From assembly GCA_015056365.1 (NCBI GenBank), contig SVGM01000002.1, positions 159,678 to 223,677 on the forward strand: a stretch of DNA of 64,000 bases, in the 5' to 3' direction. Shown here piece by piece: positions 1 to 7,453 of the stretch (position 1 is its first letter; the number at the start of each line of letters is the position of its first letter). The notes beneath the pieces were generated by a model. It had not been told where the DNA came from. It did not search any database and worked only from the letters and a program-made list of their open reading frames with translations. This DNA is from Clostridiales bacterium (GTDB taxonomy: Bacteria; Bacillota; Clostridia; Christensenellales; Aristaeellaceae). A program made the translations under genes and the position numbers.

Positions 1-126
1 GGGGCTGCGGCTGGCGATGGCACGGGCGCAATGGGCCGCCACCCGGCTGTGGTTGCCCCATGGGCCGGGATTGCAGGCTTCCGCTTCGCCAAGCAGACGC
101 TGGGCTTCTTCTTTGGTAGGCAGCAT
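1..126 (-). CDS. HD-domain protein, N-terminal fragment (runs off the window)
   Basis: Only the first 42 codons are inside the window; the gene continues past position 1. The start ATG at 126 has an AGGAGG ribosome site at 135-140. The visible protein begins MLPTKEEAQRLL and contains NPGPWGNHSRVAAHCA, the opening of small HD-type metal-dependent phosphohydrolases, where the first metal-binding His follows a Gly-Pro-Trp turn. The remaining metal ligands are outside the window, so the substrate cannot be guessed. Family level only. Confidence 0.6.
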   Translation of the reverse strand, partial: MLPTKEEAQRLLGEAEACNPGPWGNHSRVAAHCARAIASRSP

Positions 127-160
127 ATTCGTTTCCTCCTTAGTTCTCGGATGCTTATCA

Positions 161-196
161 AACGAAAATCGCCCCCGGAAGCATCCCTCCGGGAGC
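161..196 (-). terminator. Rho-independent terminator of the DUF1294 gene
   Basis: A CCCGGA/TCCGGG stem (about 173-194) is followed on the minus strand by ATTTTCGTTT. It lies 40 bases past the stop of the DUF1294 gene and before the HD gene. Confidence 0.5.
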
Positions 197-235
197 GATC
201 AGCGGACGGTTTCAGCGCAACCGCCAAAATCAGGC

Positions 236-529
236 TTACTTGATGAACAGGAAATAAGCGCCCACAGCCAAAATGGCGATCTGTACAATCAGCATCAGCG
301 GGAAGAACACGGCGAAATACCAGTGCTTGGTCTTGTGGCGAAGGAGCTTCATACCCAGCACGCCGCCCAGACCGCCGAAGCAGGCCGTGGCAATGAACAG
401 GGTGGCTTCCGGCACACGCCAGCTGCCCTTCTTGGCGCAGTTTTTGTCGTGCATCATCAGGAAAAAGGAAACCAGATTGGTGATCACCAGAATCACAAGG
501 GCGATCAGGACGATAACGGTATGATTCAT
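236..529 (-). CDS. DUF1294 family small membrane protein
   Basis: A 97-residue protein with three hydrophobic segments (about 3-25, 42-60, 72-94). The central block MMHDKNCAKKGSWRVPE, then FGGLGG and RHKTKH, is the DUF1294 signature: a Lys/Trp-rich cytoplasmic loop followed by a Gly-rich turn and a Lys/His-rich loop. Its length matches the usual 85-100 residues. No biochemical role is known for the family. It sits alone with its own promoter and terminator. Confidence 0.85.
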   Translation of the reverse strand: MNHTVIVLIALVILVITNLVSFFLMMHDKNCAKKGSWRVPEATLFIATACFGGLGGVLGMKLLRHKTKHWYFAVFFPLMLIVQIAILAVGAYFLFIK

Positions 530-560
530 GGGGCATTCCTCGCTTTCGTATTTTCACCTT

Positions 561-589
561 ATTGTATCGGATTGTGGTAGATTTGTCAC
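561..589 (-). promoter_or_regulatory. Promoter of the DUF1294 gene
   Basis: On the minus strand GTGACA and TACAAT are separated by 17 bases, about 30 bases upstream of the start codon at 529. Confidence 0.4.
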
Positions 590-643
590 CGGTGAGGATT
601 GTACCGGTTGTGTATTTGGCCGGCGTTTTGGCAGCCCGACGGA

Positions 644-1522
644 TCACAGGTCGTCTTCCTCTTCCTCCTCCGGCTCCTCAGCCTTGGGCACAACAGGCGG
701 CGCTTCGAACAGATGATCCATCTCCTCGTTTGTAAGTCCGGTCTTGATGAGAAAGCGATCCTCCAGCCGGATGCTTCGGTCTGCCATGGTCAGGGTTTCC
801 CGGCTGACCACGCTCATGCCCCAAGGCCACTGCCCGGTGCGGGAGGCATCCATCATCATGCCGATGGCGTTGTTGATGGATGCGTCATTCATATTGGAAA
901 AAAAGCCGTACTGGCGCAGCGCTTGACGCAGGGGGCCGATATCGCCGTTGTTCAGCAGCACCCGGTGGGGCTGTACCGCAGACGCGATGCACCCCAGCGT
1001 ATACTGGGAATTCGAGCCTTCGGTGGCCTGACAGTGCTGGACATACACTTCCTTGATATCTGCCAGCGACCGGGCATAGGTGCGCAGTACGCTAAGCATG
1101 CCCTCCACTTCGCCGTCGGCCTCGTTACGTGCGTCCACCAGATCGGAGTATTCCTCCCGGTCGTACAGGTCGTAGTCGTATTCCTCGTAGTAACCCTCAT
1201 GATAGGCTTCGTCGTACTCATCGTAGAGCCACAGGTCATCCTCCGCGCCGATGAATTCGTCCACGCCCTCGTCAATTACATCCACGTCCGCCGTCACCCG
1301 GAAGGAATGCTTGAGCAGTTTCAGCAACTGGGCCAAATCCTTAACCCCAGCGGCCTTTTTCAGGTCGAGGTACACCTCGCCCTCCGCGTCCAGATAGCCG
1401 AACAGGCCGTGCGCTGTGGAATAAATGCTGCACTGGGTACGCACGCCGTTGTGCAGCACAACTCCCACGGTCATGGTGTGGCGGCTGGCGGGCAGGTTGG
1501 GATAGACGGGCTGCTGATTCAT
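644..1522 (-). CDS. Hypothetical acidic protein, unknown function
   Basis: A 292-residue soluble protein with no signal peptide or membrane segment. The start at 1522 is chosen because AAGGAG lies eight bases upstream; a longer reading frame to 1636 has no ribosome site. Residues about 97-150 are very rich in Asp, Glu and Tyr (for example YDEYDEAYHEGYYEEYDYD), and the C-terminus ends in EEPEEEEEDDL. I do not recognise a family. The acidic Tyr-rich stretch could bind cations or a basic partner, but nothing in the sequence proves this. Confidence 0.65.
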   Translation of the reverse strand: MNQQPVYPNLPASRHTMTVGVVLHNGVRTQCSIYSTAHGLFGYLDAEGEVYLDLKKAAGVKDLAQLLKLLKHSFRVTADVDVIDEGVDEFIGAEDDLWLYDEYDEAYHEGYYEEYDYDLYDREEYSDLVDARNEADGEVEGMLSVLRTYARSLADIKEVYVQHCQATEGSNSQYTLGCIASAVQPHRVLLNNGDIGPLRQALRQYGFFSNMNDASINNAIGMMMDASRTGQWPWGMSVVSRETLTMADRSIRLEDRFLIKTGLTNEEMDHLFEAPPVVPKAEEPEEEEEDDL

Positions 1523-1615
1523 AGGCGTGCCTCCTTGGGATGATGACAAATGGGGCTTATGGTCCTTCCTGATAATGATTCGACAAAACAGGGAAAAGCC
1601 CTGCCATGTTCCGGC

Positions 1616-1644
1616 TTGGATTGATGAGGAAAGCATGCTATACT
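1616..1644 (+). promoter_or_regulatory. Promoter of leader ORF and APH-like kinase
   Basis: TTGGAT (1616-1621) and TATACT (1639-1644) are separated by 17 bases. Transcription would start near 1651, about 25 bases before the leader ORF. Confidence 0.6.
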
Positions 1645-1675
1645 GGTATTACCAAACAAAAAGGAGGCGGTCGGC

Positions 1676-1747
1676 ATGAAACGTGTACGCCGTGATGAAA
1701 ACCAGTCTGCTCTGATCAATATCCAAAAGGAAAACAGTAATCGCTGA
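1676..1747 (+). CDS. Putative 23-residue leader peptide
   Basis: ATG at 1676 is preceded by a strong AAGGAGG at 1661-1667 with eight-base spacing. The frame reads MKRVRRDENQSALINIQ plus six more residues and ends in TGA at 1745-1747. It lies between a good promoter and the kinase gene, and a stable hairpin follows its stop immediately. That layout is typical of leader peptides that control a downstream gene, but I recognise no known leader. Its strong ribosome site argues that it is translated. Confidence 0.5.
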   Translation: MKRVRRDENQSALINIQKENSNR

Positions 1748-1779
1748 GCAGACACGGAAGCATCGTGTCTGCGGAAAGG
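1748..1779 (+). promoter_or_regulatory. Leader hairpin before the kinase ribosome site
   Basis: GCAGACACG (1748-1756) pairs perfectly with CGTGTCTGC (1764-1772) across a seven-base loop. It starts one base after the leader stop codon and ends directly against the GGAAAGG ribosome site (1773-1779) of the gene at 1785. There is no U-run, so it is more likely to act on translation or RNA stability than as a terminator. Confidence 0.5.
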
Positions 1780-1784
1780 ACACC

Positions 1785-2780
1785 ATGCTCAAACTGAAAT
1801 ATCTTTTTGAAAACTTTGATTTGGCGAAAAATTGCATAGAACTGTGGGATCACGACCCCGAACATCTGGAAGAAACCCTTGGATGGTTCCGGATTTCCTC
1901 CAATGCGGTCTACCCCTTCCGCCAGAAGGATGGGCTGTGTTTCCTGCGTCTTTGTCCCGCAGAAGAAAAACCGCTGGCTGATGTTGAAAGCGAAATCGCC
2001 ATCATCCAGTGGCTGAGGGCTGAGGGGTTTCCCGCCATGGAGCCCGTCCCCATGAAGGATGGACGGCTGTGCGCCCGGCTGGCCACTCCATGGGGCGGCC
2101 ATGTGGCTTCCTGCTTCCGGCAGGTGGCGGGAAAACCGCTGGAGGACATCCCTGCTGCCCCTGCGCTGGTGGAGGGATATGGCCGCTGTCTGGGACAGCT
2201 CCATCGGCTGATGCAGGCCTGCCCGTATGGAAACCAACGTCGGAGCCACCGGGAATTGCTGAGGGAAACGGAACAGCGGCTCGCAACACACCAAGCCCCG
2301 CCAGCCCTGTTGGACTGCTGCCGCAGCGTTGAACATCAATTGAGCCTCCTGCCCATCACAAAGGACAACTACGGCCTCATCCATTATGACTTTGAACCGG
2401 ACAATGTGTTCTGCGACCCGCAAACCGGCTTATTTGCTGTGATCGACTTCGATGACATGCTCCGCTGCTGGTATGCGCTGGATGTGGTGCGTGCGCTGGA
2501 TGGGCTTTGCGATGTGGGTGGCGATACGGATACCCCCTGCCAGCTGCCCGACTACGACCCGGCTGCGCTGTTTCTCAGGGGCTACCGTACCGTGCGTTCC
2601 TTCACCGATGCGGATGAAGCGGCGCTGCCCGTGATGCGCAGACTGGTGCAGCTCGTGGAGTATGCAGGGCTTTTACATGTACTCAGCGAGGAGGTACAGC
2701 ATCCGCCGGAATGGATGGTGCAGCTGCGGTGGCGGCTGGAGGAAAAGATGCGTTGGTTGGCGGGTGAATTGGAGATGTGA
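1785..2780 (+). CDS. APH-fold phosphotransferase (aminoglycoside/choline/homoserine kinase-like)
   Basis: A 331-residue cytoplasmic protein of the phosphotransferase enzyme family. The catalytic loop GLIHYDFEPDNVF (about 218-230) has the H-x-D-x4-N pattern, and AVIDFDD (about 240-246) is the Mg-binding DFG equivalent. The N-terminal part (about 1-120) is the nucleotide-binding lobe, and YGRCLGQLHRLM is the conserved Gly-x-x-Leu-x-x-Leu-His segment. The family includes aminoglycoside phosphotransferases, stress kinase SrkA and homoserine kinase type II; the substrate cannot be set from sequence. The start is supported by GGAAAGG. The leader ORF and hairpin upstream suggest regulated translation. 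Confidence 0.8.
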   Translation: MLKLKYLFENFDLAKNCIELWDHDPEHLEETLGWFRISSNAVYPFRQKDGLCFLRLCPAEEKPLADVESEIAIIQWLRAEGFPAMEPVPMKDGRLCARLATPWGGHVASCFRQVAGKPLEDIPAAPALVEGYGRCLGQLHRLMQACPYGNQRRSHRELLRETEQRLATHQAPPALLDCCRSVEHQLSLLPITKDNYGLIHYDFEPDNVFCDPQTGLFAVIDFDDMLRCWYALDVVRALDGLCDVGGDTDTPCQLPDYDPAALFLRGYRTVRSFTDADEAALPVMRRLVQLVEYAGLLHVLSEEVQHPPEWMVQLRWRLEEKMRWLAGELEM

Positions 2781-2853
2781 ACGTGGCAGTCCCTCACTCA
2801 GTCCTGCGGGCTGCCAGCCCTCCTTAAGCAGGGGAGCCTTTCAGATCACCCTT

Positions 2854-2868
2854 TGTATACTGTATACA
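2854..2868 (+). promoter_or_regulatory. Palindrome upstream of livJ (possible operator)
   Basis: TGTATACTGTATACA is a perfect 15-base palindrome around a central T. The core GTATAC recurs at 2935-2940, overlapping the proposed -10 box, so one dimeric regulator could bind both places. The regulator is unknown. Confidence 0.35.
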
Positions 2869-2874
2869 TTCGCT

Positions 2875-2890
2875 TTGCAAACGCTTTCAT
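2875..2890 (+). promoter_or_regulatory. Catabolite-responsive element (cre-like site)
   Basis: TTGCAAACGCTTTCAT, read on the minus strand as ATGAAAGCGTTTGCAA, matches the CcpA cre consensus WTGNAARCGNWWWCAW at 15 of 16 positions. It lies about 65 bases upstream of the predicted livJ transcription start, a distance known for CcpA activation rather than repression. Confidence 0.5.
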
Positions 2891-2911
2891 TGCATTTCCT
2901 TTGTACTTTGC

Positions 2912-2941
2912 TTGCATATAGGAATCAAACAACAGTATACT
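2912..2941 (+). promoter_or_regulatory. Promoter of the liv operon
   Basis: TTGCAT (2912-2917) and TATACT (2936-2941) are 18 bases apart. A leader of about 55 bases separates them from the livJ start codon. Confidence 0.5.
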
Positions 2942-3001
2942 ATCAGTACTTTCCATACGTCTCAATGTATGATTGAGAAAACCTACAGGAGGGACAAGAC
3001 A

Positions 3002-4156
3002 ATGAAAAAGATTCTGGCTATCATTCTTGCAGTTATGATGCTCATCCCCAGCTTTGCCATGGCTGAGAACGTTGTGAAGATCGGCGTGTTCGAGCCCGCT
3101 TCCGGCGACAGCGGTGCTGGCGGCAAGCAGGAAATGCTGGGCATGGAGTATGCCAACAAGGTGCAGCCCACCGTCATGATCGGCGACACCGAGTACACCG
3201 TTCAGCTGGTCTACGCTGACAACGCCTCCTCCACCGACAAGGCTCCCAGCGCTGCTTCCGAGCTGGTCAACCAGGGCGTGAGCGTTGTGCTGGGCTCCTA
3301 CGGCTCCGGCGTGTCCATGGCTGGCTCTCCTCTGTTTGCTGAGGCTGGCATCCCCGCCATCGGCGTCACCTGCACCAATCCTCAGGTTACCGCCGGTAAT
3401 ACCCACTACTTCCGCATCTGCTTCCTGGATCCCTTCCAGGGCACTGTTCTGGCCAACTACGCTTACAAGACCCTGGGCGTGACCACCGCCTACACCCTGG
3501 GCGAGCTGGGCAATGACTACGATCAGGGCCTGATCAAGTACTTCACCGAAGCTTTCCAGGCTCTGGGCGGCACCGTCATGGGCGACAGCTTCCCCAACGG
3601 CACTGCTGACTTCACCCCCTACATCACCAATGCTCAGATGTACGGCGCTGGCGTTATGTTTGCTCCTTGCTCCATCGCTTATGATACTCTGATCATCGAC
3701 CAGGCCGCCGGTCAGAACGCTGAGTTCGCTCTGCTGGGCAGCGACACCTGGGACAGCAACAAGATCCTTGAAGCCGCTACCGGCAAGAACCTGAACATCG
3801 TCATCAGCACCTTCTATCAGGAAGGCGGCAACGTGGAGTTCGACGAAGGCTTCAAGGCCTGGCTGAACGCTGATGCCGACGCCATGACCAACAACGGCGG
3901 CAACGACATCATCGCTGCTCCCAGCGCCATGGGTTACGATGCTTACTTCGTAGCTCTGGAGGCCCTGAAGGCTGCCGGTTCTACCGATTCCAAGGCTGTG
4001 AACGATGCTCTGTGGACCGTCACTTATGAAGGCGTTTCCGGCGCTATCGCTTTCGACGCCGTGAACGGCGACGCTATGCGCGACACCGCTTACATCAAGG
4101 CTATTGACACCGCTACCGGCACTTGGCAGTTCGTGGGTGTGCAGGGCGTCAACTAA
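3002..4156 (+). CDS. livJ: Branched-chain amino acid ABC transporter substrate-binding protein
   Basis: A 384-residue extracellular binding protein of the type I periplasmic-binding fold (Peripla_BP_6), which captures leucine, isoleucine or valine for LivHMGF. The start MKKILAI at 3002 follows GGAGGG; a longer frame upstream lacks a signal peptide. Residues 1-20 are a Sec signal peptide ending in FAMA, followed by NVVKIGVFEPASGDSG. The motifs GVSVVLGSYGSG and ITNAQMYGAG are typical. There is no lipobox Cys, which is odd because Gram-positive binding proteins are normally lipoproteins. It is first in a five-gene operon. Ligand specificity for amides or other amino acids cannot be excluded. Confidence 0.92.
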   Translation: MKKILAIILAVMMLIPSFAMAENVVKIGVFEPASGDSGAGGKQEMLGMEYANKVQPTVMIGDTEYTVQLVYADNASSTDKAPSAASELVNQGVSVVLGSYGSGVSMAGSPLFAEAGIPAIGVTCTNPQVTAGNTHYFRICFLDPFQGTVLANYAYKTLGVTTAYTLGELGNDYDQGLIKYFTEAFQALGGTVMGDSFPNGTADFTPYITNAQMYGAGVMFAPCSIAYDTLIIDQAAGQNAEFALLGSDTWDSNKILEAATGKNLNIVISTFYQEGGNVEFDEGFKAWLNADADAMTNNGGNDIIAAPSAMGYDAYFVALEALKAAGSTDSKAVNDALWTVTYEGVSGAIAFDAVNGDAMRDTAYIKAIDTATGTWQFVGVQGVN

Positions 4157-4195
4157 TCCTGACATACGCCGCAAGGCTTATCAAATCCCTGATTT

Positions 4196-4223
4196 GTGGC
4201 GTGGGCACTATCGCCCACGCCAC
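4196..4223 (+). terminator. Intra-operon hairpin between livJ and livH (attenuator-like)
   Basis: An 11-base perfect stem GTGGCGTGGGC/GCCCACGCCAC with a six-base loop lies in the 93-base gap. Only ATCCTTTATA follows, so termination would be partial. Such hairpins usually leave more mRNA for the binding protein than for the permeases. Confidence 0.55.
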
Positions 4224-4249
4224 ATCCTTTATACAGGAGGCTTCCTCTC

Positions 4250-5173
4250 ATGTTCAAAACCGTACTTCCCTACCTGCTGACCGGCATCGCCGTCGGCGGT
4301 CAGTACGCCCTGATCGCCATTGGCTACACCATGGTGTACGGCATCCTGCGCCTGATCAACTTCGCCCACGGCGACGTGTTCATGGTGTCTGGTATCCTGA
4401 TGGTGTACATCACCGCCAGCGGTCTGCCGCTGTACATTTCCCTTCCGCTGGTATTGCTGCTCACCGCCGCCATTGGCTTCTTTATTGAGCGCGTCGCCTA
4501 TAAGCCCCTGCGCACCGCGCCCCGTATGTCCATCATGATCTCTGCCATCGGTGTCAGCTACACGCTGCAGAATCTGGTGCTGTACATCACCGGCGGTCTG
4601 AATCAGTTCTATCCCAAGATCCCCTTCATTTCCGATTCCGTGTCCGTTTTTGGCGTCAACACCAAAATGGTCACCCTCATCACCCCCGTGCTGACCATCG
4701 TGCTGGTGATTGCGCTGGTTCTGCTCATCAACAAAACCAAGATCGGCATGGCCATGCGCGCCGTCAGCAAGGACTTTGAGACCTCCCAGCTGATGGGTAT
4801 CAAGATCAACAACGTCATCTCCGTCACCTTCATCATCGGCTCCTTCCTGGCCGGTGTGGGTTCCGTCCTGTACTTTACCAACTACAACACCGTTATCCAG
4901 ACCTCCGGCGCCATGCCCGGTCTGAAAGCTTTCGTTGCAGCCGTATTTGGCGGCATCGGTTCCATTCCCGGTGCTGTAATCGGCGCGTTCATTATCGGCA
5001 TCTGCGAAAACCTGATCAAGGGTCTGGACATCATCCTGTTCAAGGCGGGCATCACCACCACCAGCTACGGTCTTGCCACCTTCTCCGATGCGTTCACGTT
5101 TGCACTGCTGATTATCATCCTGATCGTCAAACCCACCGGCCTGTTCGGTGAGAAGATCACGGACAAGGTGTGA
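4250..5173 (+). CDS. livH: Branched-chain amino acid ABC transporter permease LivH
   Basis: A 307-residue membrane protein with about eight hydrophobic segments. The start MFKTVLPYLL at 4250 has a good CAGGAGG site, while the longer frame from 4196 overlaps the upstream hairpin. The stretch TMVYGILRLINFAHGD near residue 30 is the diagnostic LivH signature, and GIGSIPGAVIGAF (about 240-252) is the coupling loop that touches the ATPase. It forms the translocation pore with LivM. Confidence 0.95.
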   Translation: MFKTVLPYLLTGIAVGGQYALIAIGYTMVYGILRLINFAHGDVFMVSGILMVYITASGLPLYISLPLVLLLTAAIGFFIERVAYKPLRTAPRMSIMISAIGVSYTLQNLVLYITGGLNQFYPKIPFISDSVSVFGVNTKMVTLITPVLTIVLVIALVLLINKTKIGMAMRAVSKDFETSQLMGIKINNVISVTFIIGSFLAGVGSVLYFTNYNTVIQTSGAMPGLKAFVAAVFGGIGSIPGAVIGAFIIGICENLIKGLDIILFKAGITTTSYGLATFSDAFTFALLIIILIVKPTGLFGEKITDKV

Positions 5174-5183
5174 GGTGAGCAAC

Positions 5184-6614
5184 ATGATGAGAAATATGCA
5201 ATCGGGTACCTATGCACAGCCTCAGGAAAAAACTGTGAAGCTGTCCACTGTGATCTCTGCCTTTATCATCCTTGCGGTGTATGCAGCGGTGTTCGTGGCT
5301 GAGCAGACCTTGCCCTCCACCTCCATCCTCTTCACCGTGCTCAAAAAAGGCGCCACCTATGCGCTGGTGGCGGTTTCCATGAACCTGCTTAACGGCTTTA
5401 CCGGCCTGTTCAGCCTTGGTCAGGCTGGCTTTATGTTGATCGGCGCTTATGCCTACGGTATCCTGACCATCCCGGTGGAGCAGCGCGCCAATGTATACCA
5501 GTACTATAACGGCGGCATTGTGCAGTTTGCCCTGCCTGTGGTTCCTGCGCTGATCATTGCCGGTCTGGTAGCGGCAGCCTTCGCTTTCCTGATCGGTCTG
5601 CCGGTTCTGCGCCTCAAGAGCGACTATCTGGCCATTGCCACCCTTGGTTTTGCCGAGATCATCCGTACCATTTTCCAGTGGGACAAGCTGGGCGTCCTGA
5701 CCAACGGCTCCAACCTGCTCCGCGAATATCCCACCTTCTCCGACTTCAACATCCGGGGTGCAGATGGCGAAGTGACCCTGTACCTGTCCACGCTGGTGCC
5801 GTTCATCATTGCCGGTGTGTGCATCGCGCTGATCGTGCTGCTGCTGCGCTCCAGCTACGGCCGCGCCTTCATGGCCATCCGTGACGACGAAATCGCCGCC
5901 GAAGCCATGGGTATCAACCTGGCCAAGCACAAGCAGATCGCTTTCTGCACCAGTTCCTTCTTTGCCGGCATTGGCGGCGCTATGCTGGCCATGTACCAGA
6001 ACACCGTGCAGGCCAAAGCCTTCACCTCTGCTATGACCTATGAGATTTTGCTCATCGTGGTCATCGGCGGTATCGGTTCCGTTACCGGCAGCTGCATCGG
6101 TTCCTTCCTGTTCGTGGCTTGTTCCGAGTGGTGGCTGCGCTTCCTGGATCAGAAGCAGATGATCGGCAACTTTGAAGTTCCCCTGCTGCGCAACGGTTTC
6201 CGTCTGGTGGTGTTCTCCATCATCATCATGATCGTGGTACTGTTCTTCCGCCAAGGCATCATGGGCACCAAGGAACTGCCTGATCTGTTCAAGCCCAAAA
6301 AGGGCGGCGGAAAGAAGGCGGCCAAGCGCTCCGTGAAGGAAAAGGCTGAAGCCGCCAAGGAAGCCGTGAAGGCCGACAATCCCGACGCTGCTGAGGCGAT
6401 TGAGGAAGCTGCACAAGATGCAGCACAGGCCATGACCGACGGAATCGCCAATGTGTGCGATGCTGTGCAGGCTGCTGCGCAAGAAGCCGCTGAACAAGCG
6501 CCCACTACCCTGCAGGAGAAGGCAGAAGCTGTCAAAGAAGAATTGAAGGCCGAGCTGGCCGGAGACATCCCCGCCGCCGCGGAGGCGGACGCTGAGGAAG
6601 GAGGCGAAGCCTGA
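5184..6614 (+). CDS. livM: Branched-chain amino acid ABC transporter permease LivM with unusual C-terminal tail
   Basis: A 476-residue permease. Residues about 20-369 are a normal LivM with AVSMNLLNGFTGLFSLGQAGF and the coupling loop GGIGSVTGSCIGSF, ending in GTKELPDLF. After this comes a 107-residue hydrophilic tail (370-476) made almost only of Ala, Glu, Lys and Asp, with short motifs such as KEKAEAAKEAVKAD and AEAIEEAAQDAAQAM. It should form amphipathic or coiled-coil helices on the cytoplasmic side, where LivG and LivF bind. Ordinary LivM proteins stop before this tail. The start at 5184 uses GAGGTGAG. Its stop overlaps the livG start (TGATG). Confidence 0.93.
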   Translation: MMRNMQSGTYAQPQEKTVKLSTVISAFIILAVYAAVFVAEQTLPSTSILFTVLKKGATYALVAVSMNLLNGFTGLFSLGQAGFMLIGAYAYGILTIPVEQRANVYQYYNGGIVQFALPVVPALIIAGLVAAAFAFLIGLPVLRLKSDYLAIATLGFAEIIRTIFQWDKLGVLTNGSNLLREYPTFSDFNIRGADGEVTLYLSTLVPFIIAGVCIALIVLLLRSSYGRAFMAIRDDEIAAEAMGINLAKHKQIAFCTSSFFAGIGGAMLAMYQNTVQAKAFTSAMTYEILLIVVIGGIGSVTGSCIGSFLFVACSEWWLRFLDQKQMIGNFEVPLLRNGFRLVVFSIIIMIVVLFFRQGIMGTKELPDLFKPKKGGGKKAAKRSVKEKAEAAKEAVKADNPDAAEAIEEAAQDAAQAMTDGIANVCDAVQAAAQEAAEQAPTTLQEKAEAVKEELKAELAGDIPAAAEADAEEGGEA

Positions 6615-7453
6615 TGCGTGAAATCGTTATGCAAATGGACAACGTGACCATGCAGTTCGGCGGCGTTGTGGCCGTGGACAGCCTGAGCCTCGATATTTAC
6701 AAGGACGAAATCGTCGCCCTGATCGGCCCCAACGGTGCCGGTAAGACTACCGCCTTCAACGTGGCCACCGGCGTGTACGCCCCCACCAATGGCCGGGTGC
6801 TGCTGCGCGGCAAGATCATCGCTCAGGGTCACCCCACGGGCAAGATGCGCTCCATGTACGCCGGCACCCACATCGGCGAGTATGGCAAGCTCATCAGCCA
6901 CACCCCTGACAAGATCTGCAAAATGGGCATGGCCCGTACGTTCCAGAACATCCGCCTGTTCAAAAACATGACGGTGCTGGAGAACGTGCTGGTTGCCCGC
7001 CACATGCGCCTGAACGCAGGCTTTTTCCAGTCTGCACTGAATCTGAATCTGCACGAGGAACGCCGCCTGCGCCGTGAGTGTTCCGACCTTTTGGATATGC
7101 TGGGCCTCAGTGACCTGATGTACGAAAACGCCGCCTCCCTGCCCTACGGCAAGCAGCGTTATCTGGAAATCGCCCGCGCGCTGGCCACCGATCCCCGACT
7201 GCTGCTTTTGGACGAGCCCGCCGCCGGTATGAACCCGCAGGAGACCGACGAGCTGAGCGACTTCATCCGCAAGATCAAGGAAGACTTCAAGCTGACAGTG
7301 TTCCTCATCGAGCACCATATGAATCTGGTCATGGACATCAGCGACCGCATCTACGTGTTGGACTTCGGTAAGCTGATCGCCGAGGGTACACCCGAGGAAA
7401 TCCAGAAGAATCCTGCGGTTATCGCCGCTTACCTGGGGGTGGAAGAAGAATGA
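6614..7453 (+). CDS. livG: Branched-chain amino acid ABC transporter ATPase LivG
   Basis: A 279-residue cytoplasmic ABC ATPase. It shows Walker A GPNGAGKTT (about 38-46), the LivG-type signature LPYGKQRYLEIARAL in place of LSGGQ, Walker B LLLLDEPAAGMN, and the switch His in LIEHHMNLV. The NP-Q-E insertion after Walker B and C-terminal GTPEEIQKNP are typical of LivG. It powers import together with LivF and overlaps both neighbours by a few bases, implying translational coupling. Confidence 0.96.
   Translation: MREIVMQMDNVTMQFGGVVAVDSLSLDIYKDEIVALIGPNGAGKTTAFNVATGVYAPTNGRVLLRGKIIAQGHPTGKMRSMYAGTHIGEYGKLISHTPDKICKMGMARTFQNIRLFKNMTVLENVLVARHMRLNAGFFQSALNLNLHEERRLRRECSDLLDMLGLSDLMYENAASLPYGKQRYLEIARALATDPRLLLLDEPAAGMNPQETDELSDFIRKIKEDFKLTVFLIEHHMNLVMDISDRIYVLDFGKLIAEGTPEEIQKNPAVIAAYLGVEEE

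Noticed and set aside
1649..2423. Minus-strand frames across the APH-like kinase gene
   Set aside because: They overlap a gene with clear kinase motifs and have no recognisable product.
2781..2845. A GC-rich stretch after the kinase gene resembling REP-like elements of gut Clostridia
   Set aside because: Only one copy is in the window and it does not match the four-copy repeat family; without a genome search I cannot call it a repeat.
4229..5185. Open frames antisense to livH and livM
   Set aside because: Shadows of the permease genes, whose families are certain.
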